Of a stretch of DNA of 64,000 bases, positions 25,235 through 34,421 are shown one piece after another (the first letter of the stretch is position 1; every line of letters starts with the position of its first letter). The notes beneath the pieces were generated by a model, which was not told the DNA's origin, ran no database searches, and saw only the letters and a program-made list of their open reading frames with translations. The position numbers and the translations under genes are program-made. The DNA comes from Paractinoplanes atraurantiacus. GTDB lineage: Bacteria > Actinomycetota > Actinomycetes > Mycobacteriales > Micromonosporaceae. The stretch spans positions 124,001 through 188,000 of the forward strand of contig NZ_OBDY01000006.1 in the NCBI RefSeq assembly GCF_900215205.1, written 5' to 3'.

Positions 25235-28027
25235 ATGCCGGACATCGCCGCACCCACCGACCTCCGCTTCGACCATCACCCCGGTCCCGTGACCGGCATC
25301 GGCTCGGCCTCGCCGCGCCTCTCCTGGCAGGTCGCGGACGCCCCCGACGGTTACGCGCAGACCCGCTACGAGATCGAGATCGAGCGCGACGGCTCGGCCG
25401 AGACCTTCGCCATCGCCTCCGGTGACCAGATCCTGGTGCCCTGGCCGGGTGCGCCGCTGAAAGCCCGCGAGCGGGCCGCGGTACGGGTCCGGGCCGGCGA
25501 CGACGCCTCGTGGAGCGAGTGGAGTGAGCCGAGCACGGTCGAGACCGGCCTGCTGAGCCCGGACGACTGGAGCGCCCGCTTCGTCAGCCCGGCCGAGATC
25601 GGCGCCTGGGGATCGCCGGCTCCGCTGCTGACCGGCGTCGTCGACCTCCCGGACGGCGTCGTCCGCGCTCGCCTCTACATCACCGCGCACGGCCTCTACA
25701 TCGCGAACATCAACGGCAAGCGGGTCGGCGACGAGCAGCTCGCCCCGGGCTGGACCGCCTACCAGCATCGCCTGCGCTACCAGACCCACGACGTCACCGG
25801 CCTCCTCACGACCGGGACCAACCGCCTCGAGGTGCTCCTGGGCAACGGCTGGTTCCGCGGCCGCCTCGGATTTCAGGGCAAACATGGTGTGTACGGGGAC
25901 CGGCTCGCTCTCCTGGCGCAACTGGAGGTCGTCACCGCCGACGGCGCGGTGCACGTGCTCGCCACCGACGGCTCGTGGACCGCGCGGGAGAGCCCGGTGA
26001 TCGCCGACGACCTGTACGACGGTCAGAGCGTCGACCTGCGCCGCGCGCCCGGCCCGGAGTCGCCGGTCGACGTGGTCGACGCTGACCTGTCGCTGCTGGT
26101 CGCCCCGGACGGCCCACCCGTCCGGATCACCCAGGTGGTGCCGGTCGTCGAGATCAGCGCGTCGCCGTCCGGCAAGACGCTGGTCGACTTCGGGCAGAAC
26201 CTGGTCGGCTGGGTCCGGCTCAAGGTGCGCGGCGGCGCGGCCGGCGGCGAGGTCGTCGTCCGGCACGCCGAGGTGCTCGAGGACGGCGAGCTGGGCGTGC
26301 GCCCGCTGCGCACCGCGCGCGCCACCGACTCGTACCTCTGGGAAGGCTCGGAAGAAGTCGTCCTGGAACCGAATCTGACCTTCCACGGATTTCGTTACGC
26401 CGAGGTGAGCGGCGTCGACGGGCTGCGCGCGGAGGACGTCGAGGCGGTCGTGGTCGGCTCCGACCTGCGGCGCACGGGCTGGTTCGCGTCGTCGCACGAG
26501 CTGCTCGACCGCTTCCACGAGAACGTGGTCTGGGGCATGCGCGGCAACTTCGTCGACGTGCCGACCGACTGCCCGCAGCGCGACGAGCGGCTCGGCTGGA
26601 CCGGCGACATCCAGGTCTTCTCGCCGACCGCCACCTTCCTGTTCGACACCGCCGGCTTCCTCGGCAACTGGCTGGCCGACCTCGCGGCCGAGCAGCAGAA
26701 GGACGGCTCGGTGCCGCACGTGGTGCCGGACGTGATCCGCCAGCCGGGACCGGCCGCGGCGGCCTGGGGCGACGCCGCGACCGTGGTGCCGTGGGTGCTC
26801 TACCAGCGCACCGGCGACGCCGGCTTGCTCGAACGGCAGCTGCCGAGCATGCGGGCCTGGGTCGACCGGATCGCCGGTCTGGCCGGGGCCGACCTGCTGT
26901 GGAGCGGCGGCTTCCAGTTCGGCGACTGGCTCGACCCGACGGCGCCGCCGGCCGACCCGTTCCGGGCCAAGGCCGACCCGGACGTGGTGGCGACGGCCCA
27001 CCTGGCCTACTCGGCCTCGCTGGTGGCCAAGGCGGCCCTCGCGGTGGGCGACGGCGAGGTGGCCCGGGAGTACGGGGAACTGGCCGAGCGGGTGCGGGAG
27101 GCGTTCGCCCGGGAGTACGTCACCGCGGGCGGCCGGGTGCTCAGCGACGCCCCGACCGCGTACGCGCTGGCCCTGCAATGGACGCTGCTGCCCACCGAGG
27201 AGCAGCGCCGGCACGCGGCGGAGCGGCTGGCCGACCTCGTGCGCACGGCCGGATTCCGGATCAGCACCGGCTTCGTCGGGACGCCGCTGATGACCGACGC
27301 GCTGGCCGACGCGGGGGAGGTGGACCTGGCCTATCGGCTGCTGCTGCAGACCGGGTGCCCGTCCTGGCTCTACCCGGTGACCATGGGCGCGACCACGGTG
27401 TGGGAGCGCTGGGACAGCATGCTGCCGGACGGCTCGATCAACCCGGGCGAGATGACCTCGTTCAACCACTACGCGCTGGGCGCGGTCGCCGACTGGCTGC
27501 ACCGCCGGGTCGCGGGCCTGGCCCCGGCCCAGCCGGGATATCGCCGCATCGAGGTGCGGCCGCTGCTGAGCCGGCACCTCACGCACGCCTCGGCCAGGCA
27601 CGTGACGCCGTACGGGGAAGCGTCGGTCTCGTGGGAGCGCGCCGGCGGGACGCTTCGCCTCGACGTGGTCATCCCGGTCGGTGCCCGCGCCGTCGTCACT
27701 GTGCCCGGTGCGGGCCACTCCGTCGAAGTCGGTCACGGGAAGCATTCCTGGACGGCTGAGGACCCGTACGCCCAAGAAGCAGGCGCAAGCACCGCGGACC
27801 TGACGCTCCGGCAGCTCATGGACCACGAACCCAGCTGGGACAAGGCCCTGGCCGCCGCGCGCGAAGCGGGCGTGGCCGGCGACGAGGCCGTCCTGGCCGA
27901 CCGGCTCGCGCCGTTCCTCGACGCCCCGGCGAGCGAGTTCGTCGACGCCGCGACCGCACACGGCTTCATCCCGGGCGGGAACGAGCTCGCCGCCCGCCTG
28001 CAGAACCTCCTCTCCCCGGAAAACTAA
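25235..28027 (+). CDS. GH78 alpha-L-rhamnosidase
   Basis: 930 residues from the ATG at 25235 (GGAGAG just upstream). N-terminal beta-sandwich domains (about 1-330, including the WSARFVSPAEIGAW carbohydrate-binding-like part) precede the (alpha/alpha)6 catalytic domain (about 410-760). The latter has DVPTDCPQRDERLGWTGDIQ, which carries the acidic catalytic residues, and GATTVWERWDS with the second Glu. A C-terminal beta-sandwich follows, then an extra ~85-residue helical tail (from about 845) outside the usual GH78 fold. No signal peptide is present, so it acts on imported rhamnosides. It sits 9 bp upstream of the ABC binding protein. Confidence 0.93.
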   Translation: MPDIAAPTDLRFDHHPGPVTGIGSASPRLSWQVADAPDGYAQTRYEIEIERDGSAETFAIASGDQILVPWPGAPLKARERAAVRVRAGDDASWSEWSEPSTVETGLLSPDDWSARFVSPAEIGAWGSPAPLLTGVVDLPDGVVRARLYITAHGLYIANINGKRVGDEQLAPGWTAYQHRLRYQTHDVTGLLTTGTNRLEVLLGNGWFRGRLGFQGKHGVYGDRLALLAQLEVVTADGAVHVLATDGSWTARESPVIADDLYDGQSVDLRRAPGPESPVDVVDADLSLLVAPDGPPVRITQVVPVVEISASPSGKTLVDFGQNLVGWVRLKVRGGAAGGEVVVRHAEVLEDGELGVRPLRTARATDSYLWEGSEEVVLEPNLTFHGFRYAEVSGVDGLRAEDVEAVVVGSDLRRTGWFASSHELLDRFHENVVWGMRGNFVDVPTDCPQRDERLGWTGDIQVFSPTATFLFDTAGFLGNWLADLAAEQQKDGSVPHVVPDVIRQPGPAAAAWGDAATVVPWVLYQRTGDAGLLERQLPSMRAWVDRIAGLAGADLLWSGGFQFGDWLDPTAPPADPFRAKADPDVVATAHLAYSASLVAKAALAVGDGEVAREYGELAERVREAFAREYVTAGGRVLSDAPTAYALALQWTLLPTEEQRRHAAERLADLVRTAGFRISTGFVGTPLMTDALADAGEVDLAYRLLLQTGCPSWLYPVTMGATTVWERWDSMLPDGSINPGEMTSFNHYALGAVADWLHRRVAGLAPAQPGYRRIEVRPLLSRHLTHASARHVTPYGEASVSWERAGGTLRLDVVIPVGARAVVTVPGAGHSVEVGHGKHSWTAEDPYAQEAGASTADLTLRQLMDHEPSWDKALAAAREAGVAGDEAVLADRLAPFLDAPASEFVDAATAHGFIPGGNELAARLQNLLSPEN

Positions 28028-28036
28028 GGAGTATCG

Positions 28037-29353
28037 ATGAAACGCAGCAGGATAGCGCTGTCCGTCCTCGCCTCGGCGACATTGGCGCTCGGCGCGTGCA
28101 GCGCCGGCAGCCTCGGCAGCAGCGACGAGGACAGCGGCGGCGGCAAGGTCAGCCTGTCGTTCCTGGTCGACAACGCGCCGGAGACCGTCAAGGCGGCCGA
28201 GGGCCTGGCCAAGGACTTCACCGCCAAGAACCCCGACATCACGGTGAAGGTCGAGTCGCGGCCGCAGGGCACCGAGGGCGACAACATCGTCAAGACCCGG
28301 CTCTCCACCAGCGACATGACCGACGTCTTCCAGTACAACTCGGGCTCGCTCTTCCAGGCGCTCGCCCCGCAGAAGAACCTCGTGGACCTCACGGGCGAAG
28401 CCTTCGTGGGCCGCACCGACGACAACTTCAAGACCACGGTCACGGCCGAGAGCAAGGTGTACGGCGCGCCGTTCGGCAACTTCTTCGCCGGTGGCATCAT
28501 GTACAACAAGGACGTCTACACCAAGCTCGGCCTCGAAGTGCCGAAGACGTGGGACGCCTTCATGGCCAACAATGCCAAGATCAAGGCCGGCGGCGTCGAC
28601 CCGGTGATCCAGTCCTACGGCGAGACCTGGACCTCGCAGCTGTTCGTGCTCGGCGACTACTACAACGTCGAGAAGGCCTCGCCCGGCTGGGCCGAGAAAT
28701 ACACCAAAAACCAGGTGAAGTACGCGACGGACCCGGTCGCCCGGGCCGGATTCGACCACCTGCAGCAGGTGCACGACGCGGGCTACGTCAACAAGGACTT
28801 CGCCTCGACCAAGCTCACCGACGCTCTGCGCAAGCTGGCCAAGGGTGAGGGCGCGCAGTACCCGATCCTCTCCTCGATGATCACCCAGCTCGTCACCGAC
28901 AACCCGGGCAGCGAGAACAAGATCGGCCTGTTCGCCATCCCCGGCACCGACGCCGCCAAGAACGGCATCACGGTGTGGGCGCCCTCCGGCGTCTACATCC
29001 CGGCCAGCACCACCGGCGACAAGCTGGCCGCCTCCAAGAAGTTCCTCGACTTCATCGCCAGCCCCGAGGGCTGCACCTCGTTCGGCAACGCCAGCCAGCC
29101 GTCCGGCGCCTGGGCGGTCAAGGGCTGCACCCTGCCCGACTCGGTGCCCCAGGCCGTCAAGGATCTGCAGGCCTACGTCGACCAGCAGGCCTCCGGCCTG
29201 GCCCTGGAGTTCCTGTCCCCGGTCAAGGGCCCGGCCCTGGAGCAGATCTGCGTCGAGGTCGGCTCCGGCATCCGCAAGGCCGAGCCCGGCGCCAAGCTCT
29301 ACGACGAGGACGTCAAGAAGCAGGCGCAACAGCTCGGGCTCGAGGGCTGGTAG
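28037..29353 (+). CDS. ABC sugar-binding lipoprotein
   Basis: 438 residues, with AAGGAG at 28026-28031 before the start. The signal peptide ends in the lipobox LGAC (Cys21). The mature protein is a group-1 solute-binding protein (LSFLVDNAPETVKAAEGLAK, ASSPEG-type C-terminal segment FIASPEGCTSFGN). It should deliver an oligosaccharide, probably a rhamnoside given the GH78 gene 9 bp upstream, to the two permeases that follow. Confidence 0.92.
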   Translation: MKRSRIALSVLASATLALGACSAGSLGSSDEDSGGGKVSLSFLVDNAPETVKAAEGLAKDFTAKNPDITVKVESRPQGTEGDNIVKTRLSTSDMTDVFQYNSGSLFQALAPQKNLVDLTGEAFVGRTDDNFKTTVTAESKVYGAPFGNFFAGGIMYNKDVYTKLGLEVPKTWDAFMANNAKIKAGGVDPVIQSYGETWTSQLFVLGDYYNVEKASPGWAEKYTKNQVKYATDPVARAGFDHLQQVHDAGYVNKDFASTKLTDALRKLAKGEGAQYPILSSMITQLVTDNPGSENKIGLFAIPGTDAAKNGITVWAPSGVYIPASTTGDKLAASKKFLDFIASPEGCTSFGNASQPSGAWAVKGCTLPDSVPQAVKDLQAYVDQQASGLALEFLSPVKGPALEQICVEVGSGIRKAEPGAKLYDEDVKKQAQQLGLEGW

Positions 29354-29359
29354 GCCGCT

Positions 29360-30286
29360 TTGACCGCGATCGTTGAGAAGTCGTCCGCCCGGTCGCGCAC
29401 CCGCGCGGCCGGGCCGGCCGGCGGCAAGCGGGCCAAGAGCCCGTACCCGCACTGGTTCTACCTGCCGGCGGCCATCGTCTACGGCGTGCTGTTCGTCATC
29501 CCGACGGTGACGTCGTTCTACTTCAGCCTGACGCGCTGGAACATGTTCAGCTCGAAGTTCATCGGCTTCGAGAACTACGTGACCTTCTTCAAGGAGCCGG
29601 CGCTCGTCTCCGGCCTCACCCACACGATCATCTACGCGGTGGTCACGTCCGGCCTGAAGGTAGTGCTCGGCCTGGGCCTGGCGGTCCTGCTGACCTCGCA
29701 GATCATCGGCCGGGGCTACCTGCGCTCGGTGGTGTTCTTCCCGGTGCTGGTCTCGACGATCGGTGTGGGGCTCACCTTCACGATCCTGATGGACCCCGAG
29801 GACGGCCTGATCAACCAGTCGCTCGCGCTGATCGGGATCCAGGGCCCGGGCTGGCTCACCGACCCGTCGTACGCGCTGCTGTCGGTCGCCCTGGTCGACG
29901 TGTGGAAGGGCGTCGGCCTGGCCACGCTGATCTACATCGCCGGCATCGTGTCGATCCCGCAGGAGTATTTCGAGGCGGCCCGCGTCGACGGCGCCTCGGC
30001 CTGGCAGAACTTCCGCAGCATCGTGCTGCCGCTGGCCCGCCCGGCGACCTTCACGGTGATCCTGCTGTCGCTGATCGGCGGCCTGCGCTCGTTCGACCTG
30101 ATCTGGGCGATGACCCGGGGCGGGCCGGGCTTCACCTCCGACGTCATCGCGTCGGTGATCTACAAGCAGTACCAGGCGGGCTTCTACGGCCTGTCGACGG
30201 CGGGCAACGTGGTGCTGTTCCTGCTGGTCACGGCCATCATCTTCCCGTTGTCACGCTTCCTGAACTCCAAGGAGGTGGACCTGTGA
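29360..30286 (+). CDS. ABC sugar permease (MalF-type)
   Basis: 308 residues, TTG start, 6 bp after the binding protein. Six membrane helices, the first at about 30-52. The cytoplasmic EAA loop EAARVDGASAWQNFRSIVLP is intact, so it should dock an ATPase. It pairs with the next gene. No ATPase gene is in the cluster; a shared MsmK/MsiK-type ATPase elsewhere is usual in actinobacteria. Confidence 0.93.
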   Translation: MTAIVEKSSARSRTRAAGPAGGKRAKSPYPHWFYLPAAIVYGVLFVIPTVTSFYFSLTRWNMFSSKFIGFENYVTFFKEPALVSGLTHTIIYAVVTSGLKVVLGLGLAVLLTSQIIGRGYLRSVVFFPVLVSTIGVGLTFTILMDPEDGLINQSLALIGIQGPGWLTDPSYALLSVALVDVWKGVGLATLIYIAGIVSIPQEYFEAARVDGASAWQNFRSIVLPLARPATFTVILLSLIGGLRSFDLIWAMTRGGPGFTSDVIASVIYKQYQAGFYGLSTAGNVVLFLLVTAIIFPLSRFLNSKEVDL

Positions 30287-31113
30287 CCTCTCGCCGTCCC
30301 CACCTTTTCATGAGCGTCGCGGCCATCCTGCTCTCGGTCGTGGTGTTCCTGGTGCCCTTCGCGTTCATCCTGCTCACGGCGGTGAAGTCGCGGCAGCAGG
30401 CGTCCCTGTTGGACTTCTCATGGCCGACGCGGTTCCAGCTCGTGCAGAACTTCGTCGACGTCGTGCAGGCCCGCGACTACATGCTGATCATCGCCTTCAT
30501 CAACAGCACGATCCTGACCGTGGCCAGCGTGTCGATCCTGGTGGTGCTGGCGGCGATGGTGGCCTTTGCCCTGCAGCGCCGGCGCACCCGCTGGACCGGC
30601 CTGATCAACTTCCTGGTGCTGTCCGGCCTGATCATTCCGCCGGCCGTGGTGCCGACGATCTGGGTGCTTCAGAAACTGGGGCTTTTCCGTACGATGCCCG
30701 GGCTGATCCTGGTCGAGGTGGCGTTCGGCCTGTCGTTCTGCATTCTGCTGTTCCGGGCGTTCATCGCGACGATCCCGCGCGAGCTGGACGAGGCGGCGAT
30801 CATCGACGGGGCCGGGCCGCTGCGGTTGTTCTTCCGGGTGATCCTGCCGCTGCTGCGGTCGGTCATCATCACGGTCGTGGTGGTGCAGTCGGTGACGGTC
30901 TTCAACGACTTCGTCAATCCGCTGTACTTCCTGCCGGGCGATCAGAACGCGACGGTGCAGCTCACGTTGTACAACTTCTCGAGTCAATATTCGACCCAGT
31001 ACAACCTGCTGTTCATGGACATCCTGCTGATCACGATTCCGCCGCTGCTGATGTTCCTGTTCTTCAACAAGCGCATCGTGGCCGGCATGACGGCGGGGGC
31101 CATCAAGGGCTGA
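30283..31113 (+). CDS. ABC sugar permease (MalG-type)
   Basis: 276 residues. The GTG start overlaps the previous stop (GTGA), with GGAGGTGG just before. Six membrane helices. The EAA loop is ELDEAAIIDGAGPLRLFFRV. C-terminal FNKRIVAGMTAGAIKG is typical for MalG partners. It is the last gene of the rhamnoside-import operon and is followed by a hairpin terminator. Confidence 0.93.
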   Translation: MTSRRPHLFMSVAAILLSVVVFLVPFAFILLTAVKSRQQASLLDFSWPTRFQLVQNFVDVVQARDYMLIIAFINSTILTVASVSILVVLAAMVAFALQRRRTRWTGLINFLVLSGLIIPPAVVPTIWVLQKLGLFRTMPGLILVEVAFGLSFCILLFRAFIATIPRELDEAAIIDGAGPLRLFFRVILPLLRSVIITVVVVQSVTVFNDFVNPLYFLPGDQNATVQLTLYNFSSQYSTQYNLLFMDILLITIPPLLMFLFFNKRIVAGMTAGAIKG

Positions 31114-31134
31114 GACGGTATCGCTTCGCACGTC

Positions 31135-31160
31135 GCGCCGGGTCCTTTGTGGCCCGGCGC
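31135..31160 (+). terminator. Hairpin terminator after permease operon
   Basis: GCGCCGGG (31135-31142) pairs with CCCGGCGC (31153-31160), with further weak pairing inward and a loop holding CTTTG. It is 22 bp after the MalG-type stop codon. Confidence 0.65.
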
Positions 31161-31227
31161 CGTGCGTTATTCGATTGATCATCCATCGGCGCTCTTTTTA
31201 AAGTTCCCTGTGTTGAGGGGAGCCGAC

Positions 31228-31665
31228 GTGAGCGACGTACTTGTCATCAATGCGGATCTGGGCCCTCTGCACCGGGTCAGCCTGCGGCACGCCGTCCGCA
31301 TGCTGGTCCGGCAGGTGGCCGAGGTTCACGAGTCTGAACCGGACGCGGTGATCGGCGTCTGGCCGATGCCGACGGTGGTGCGCCTCGTCTCGTACGTGGT
31401 CACGCGCTGGCGCCACAGCCGCGGCCCGTCCTGGTCCCGCGCCGGCGTCCTGACCCGCGACGGCCGCCGCTGCGCGTACTGCGGCCGCGCCGCCTCGACG
31501 ATCGACCACGTGCTGCCCCGCTCGCGCGGCGGCCTGAACACGTGGGTCAACACCGTGGCCGCCTGCGGCAGCTGCAACCAGCGCAAGAGCGACCGTACTC
31601 CGGCCGAGGCCCGCATGCCCCTGCGGGTGACGCCGGCGGCCCCGGCCTGGGCGGCTTTCGTCTGA
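31228..31665 (+). CDS. HNH endonuclease
   Basis: 145 residues from the GTG at 31228 with GAGGGGAG upstream. N-terminal ~75 residues begin SDVLVINADLGPLHRVSLRH, the start of actinobacterial HNH proteins with an associated domain. The nuclease part has the zinc pair CAYCG, the core DHVLPRSRGG with catalytic His, Asn in LNTWVN, and the second zinc pair CGSCNQRK. Stand-alone HNH proteins of this kind cut DNA nonspecifically or at nicks; its role is unknown. The stop codon overlaps the next start (TGATG). Confidence 0.85.
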   Translation: MSDVLVINADLGPLHRVSLRHAVRMLVRQVAEVHESEPDAVIGVWPMPTVVRLVSYVVTRWRHSRGPSWSRAGVLTRDGRRCAYCGRAASTIDHVLPRSRGGLNTWVNTVAACGSCNQRKSDRTPAEARMPLRVTPAAPAWAAFV

Positions 31666-33209
31666 TGCCGTTCCCGCGTTCGGCTCCCGCTGATCAGGGG
31701 GTCTCGTCCCGTTCGATCGGCGCGTTGCTCGACTGGTTCGAGCAGCGCGCCGTCGAGGGGCACTCCCTCATGGTCGTCCGCCACGGCCACGTCGTCGCCG
31801 AGGGCTGGTGGGCGCCGTACTCGGCCGAGCGCCCGACCCTGCTCTACTCGGTGACCAAGTCGTTCACCTCGATGGCGGTGGGACTCGTGATCGCGGACGG
31901 CCTGCTGTCCCTCGACGACAGGGTGGTCGACGTGCTGCCCGACCACGTGCCGGACGACATCTCGGAACGGGCCCGCCGCGTCACCGTGCACGACCTGCTG
32001 TCGATGACGGCCGGCCATGGCGAGGACAGTCTGGCCGAGGCGTGGGAGCTGTCGCCGGGCGACCTGGTCGCCGGCTTCCTGCGGGTGCCGTTCGGCCACG
32101 ACGGTTTCGCCTATGACAACGCGACGACATTCGTGCTGGCCCGGATGGTCGAGCGGGTCAGCGGCCGTGATCTGCGGGAGCTGCTCGACGAGCGGCTGTT
32201 GCGCCCGATGGGCATCGAGCACGCCGAGTGGGACCGGGTGGCCAGCGGGAAGGCGTTCGGCTTCCACGGCCTGCATTTGACGACCGAGGCGGTGGCCGCC
32301 TTCGGCGAGTTGCTGCTGCGCGGCGGCCGATGGGGCGACCGGCAGCTGATCCCGGGGGAGTGGGTGGAACGGGCCACCCGGCCGCACTCGGTCCGCGTGC
32401 CGCTGGAGGACGATTCCGCCAGCGGCTACGGCTACCAGATCTGGATCGGCGAGCACGGCTTCTACGCCGACGGCGCCTTCGGCCAGCATTGTGTGGTCTT
32501 CCCTTCGCTCGACCTCGTGGTGGTCGTGACCAGCCACAGCCCCGAGCCGTGGACCACGCCGAACGCGATCTGGGACTGCCTGGCCCCCGGCATCGACCAC
32601 CCGGACACCCCACAGGACGACGCGCTCCTGGCCGCCCGCCTCCGAACACTGTCCTTCCCGCTGGTGGAAGGCGCGGCCCGTGCCGCTTCGAGCCCGGCGC
32701 GCGCCGCTTCGAGCCCGGCTCGCGCTGTTCCGAGCCCGGCTCGCGCTGTTCCGAGCCCGGCGCGCGCGGCTTCGAGCCCCGCTCGCGCCGCTTCGACCCC
32801 GGCCCGCGCCGCTTCGAGCCCGGCTCGCGCTGTTCCGAGCCCGGCCCGTGCCGCTCCCAGCCCGGCTGTCGTCGCCGCCCCGGACTCGGCGCTGCCCGAG
32901 GGCTCCACTGTGCGAGTCGAGCCGGTCGGCGGGGGATGGCGACTGCATCTCGAGTCGATCGGCGCCGTCGAGGTCGGTCACGGCGCGTGGCGGGAGAGCG
33001 CGCCGCTGGGCCGCCCGGTCGTGGCGTCGGGCGCGTGGCAGGGCGACACGTTCGTCGCCCACCTCTTCGTCATCACCACCCCGCACTGGGTACGCCTGGT
33101 GATCGACGGCGACAAGGCCACCGCGATCTGGAGCGTCGTACCCCTGACCAAGCCCGATCTGGCCCTGCACTTGCGGTCGCCGCTGATGACGCGGCCCGAC
33201 GTGGCCTAG
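31665..33209 (+). CDS. Serine hydrolase (beta-lactamase/class C family)
   Basis: 514 residues, ATG overlapping the HNH stop (TGATG), so the two are coupled. Residues 1-330 are a class-C-type serine hydrolase with the SxxK motif SVTK at 62-65 and a YDN (YxN) motif; the fold includes HDLLSMTAGHGED. Residues 340-402 are nine 7-residue AASSPAR/AVPSPAR repeats, a flexible linker. The remaining ~110 residues form a small C-terminal domain of beta type. No signal peptide is seen, so it is probably cytosolic. Substrate unknown; esterases and D-aminopeptidases share this fold. Confidence 0.82.
   Translation: MPFPRSAPADQGVSSRSIGALLDWFEQRAVEGHSLMVVRHGHVVAEGWWAPYSAERPTLLYSVTKSFTSMAVGLVIADGLLSLDDRVVDVLPDHVPDDISERARRVTVHDLLSMTAGHGEDSLAEAWELSPGDLVAGFLRVPFGHDGFAYDNATTFVLARMVERVSGRDLRELLDERLLRPMGIEHAEWDRVASGKAFGFHGLHLTTEAVAAFGELLLRGGRWGDRQLIPGEWVERATRPHSVRVPLEDDSASGYGYQIWIGEHGFYADGAFGQHCVVFPSLDLVVVVTSHSPEPWTTPNAIWDCLAPGIDHPDTPQDDALLAARLRTLSFPLVEGAARAASSPARAASSPARAVPSPARAVPSPARAASSPARAASTPARAASSPARAVPSPARAAPSPAVVAAPDSALPEGSTVRVEPVGGGWRLHLESIGAVEVGHGAWRESAPLGRPVVASGAWQGDTFVAHLFVITTPHWVRLVIDGDKATAIWSVVPLTKPDLALHLRSPLMTRPDVA
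32682..32870 (+). repeat. 21-bp linker repeats in serine hydrolase
   Basis: Nine in-frame 21-bp units of the type GCCGCTTCGAGCCCGGCGCG(C) encode AASSPAR and its variant AVPSPAR. The two unit types alternate in blocks, which suggests local gene conversion or slippage. Confidence 0.75.
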
Positions 33210-33300
33210 GTCCGTCTCAGGAAACCGCCAGCGGAGTCACAGTTGGTGCTCGACTTCACCACGTACCGTTGATGGTCACCAGGCAGGGAGGCTGGAACCG

Positions 33301-33663
33301 ATGAGCGGTGGATTCAAGAGGTTTGTGCTTTCGATGGTCGCTTCGAAACTGCAGAAGCGCAGCCACGGAGGCGGCCACAACGCGGTTGTCGACGGCATGC
33401 TGCGCGAAGTGAACCACCGAATCGCCCGCAGCCAGGGCCACCACGGCGCCTACGGCCACCCGGGCCCGTATGGGCAGCACCCCGGCGCGTATGGCCACCC
33501 AGGCGCTTACGGGCACCCGGGCGCGTACGGACATCCGGGCGCCTACCCCGGCGGCTACGGCCACCACGGCCATTACCGCCAGGCCCCCGGCTACCACGGC
33601 CACTACCGTCATCACGGCCATTACCGGCACCACGGCCACTACCGCCGTCGCCGCTGGTTCTGA
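33301..33663 (+). CDS. Gly/His/Tyr-rich small repeat protein
   Basis: 120 residues. Residues 1-45 are a short basic helical region (FKRFVLSMVASKLQKRS). The rest is low complexity: tandem GHPGAY units (about 48-80), then YHGHYRHHGHYRHHGHY (about 95-115) ending RRRRWF. His makes up roughly a fifth of the protein, so metal binding (Ni, Cu, Zn) or pH-dependent phase behaviour is possible. No signal peptide. It is transcribed alone after the serine hydrolase. I know no family for it. Confidence 0.65.
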   Translation: MSGGFKRFVLSMVASKLQKRSHGGGHNAVVDGMLREVNHRIARSQGHHGAYGHPGPYGQHPGAYGHPGAYGHPGAYGHPGAYPGGYGHHGHYRQAPGYHGHYRHHGHYRHHGHYRRRRWF

Positions 33664-33692
33664 CCCGCCGCCGGTTTCAGTCACCGCTGCCT

Positions 33693-34004
33693 TCACAAGT
33701 CCAGCAGCTGGACGGTGACGGCAGCGGTGTCGCCGGGCTCGAGGTGCTGGGCCTTACGGATGGCGCGCTTGATCGGCAGGACGAAGGCGCCATCACTGCC
33801 CGGGAAGATCGAGGTCTGCCACGTGCTGCTGCCCACCGAGGCCCGCACGCGCAGCGAACCGAACCCCCGCCGGATGCCCTCGGTCAGATGGCGGATGTCC
33901 TCGGACGCCTCCATCGGCAGGGTCACAAAGGTCCAGCTCTCACCCTTGCGAGCGTCCCAGATCCACAGCTCGTTCTCGAAGTCGACCCTCACGCCCCGCA
34001 GCAT
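33693..34004 (-). CDS. DUF1905 family protein
   Basis: 103 residues from the ATG at 34004 (MLRGVRVDFENELWIWDARK); the frame runs far upstream only as a shadow. DUF1905 features: a beta-barrel with STWQTSIFPGSDGAFVLPIK and the end GDTAAVTVQL. The family is a small beta protein of unproven function, often tied to regulators. It lies 20 bp downstream of the MerR gene on the same strand, so it is likely co-transcribed. Confidence 0.82.
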   Translation of the reverse strand: MLRGVRVDFENELWIWDARKGESWTFVTLPMEASEDIRHLTEGIRRGFGSLRVRASVGSSTWQTSIFPGSDGAFVLPIKRAIRKAQHLEPGDTAAVTVQLLDL

Positions 34005-34024
34005 GGCACGGGGGTATGACACTT

Positions 34025-34369
34025 TCACTCGACGCGGTACTGCTTCACCAGCCCGGCCAGGACGGCGCGGGTCCGGTGCAGGTCTTCGATCTGCGACTCG
34101 ACCCGTTCGAGCTCGGACGTCAGGCGTGCGGCCAGCCATGGCGTACGGATGGCCTCGTCGTTGATGCAGGGCAGGACATCCTGGATGGTGGCGCTGTTCA
34201 GACCGGCCGACAGCAGCGACTGGATCAGGCGTACCCGTTCGACCGCCGTCTCCGGATAGTGCCGCTGCCCGCCCGCGCTCCGCGAACTGGTCAGCAGCCC
34301 CTGCTCCTCGTAGTAGCGCAGGGATCGGGGGCTGGCTCCGGTCGTGGCCGACAGATCTCCGATGCGCAT
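34025..34369 (-). CDS. MerR family transcriptional regulator
   Basis: 114 residues. N-terminal winged HTH (MRIGDLSATTGASPRSLRYYEEQGLL, residues 1-26 and onward) and a C-terminal dimer helix (TSELERVESQIEDLHRTR). There is no cysteine cluster for metal or Fe-S binding except a single Cys at about 70, so it more likely senses a small organic ligand. It is divergent from the flavoprotein gene with a MerR-type dyad between them. Confidence 0.88.
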   Translation of the reverse strand: MRIGDLSATTGASPRSLRYYEEQGLLTSSRSAGGQRHYPETAVERVRLIQSLLSAGLNSATIQDVLPCINDEAIRTPWLAARLTSELERVESQIEDLHRTRAVLAGLVKQYRVE

Positions 34370-34382
34370 CACAGAAACTCCT

Positions 34383-34414
34383 CTTGACCCTCACACGGAT
34401 GTCAAGTTTTACCG
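34383..34414 (+). promoter_or_regulatory. MerR-type dyad promoter
   Basis: CTTGAC (34383-34388) and GTCAAG (34401-34406) form an inverted repeat separated by 12 bp, lying in the spacer between TTGACC (34384-34389) and a -10-like TTACCG (34409-34414). The spacer is 19 bp, the long spacer that MerR regulators untwist. It drives the flavoprotein gene, start at 34422. Confidence 0.6.
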
Positions 34415-34421
34415 TGGCTCC

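Noticed and set aside
25223..29623. A 1,466-residue minus-strand ORF
   Set aside because: Antisense to the GH78 and binding-protein genes, which have clear domains. Its composition is that of a shadow frame.
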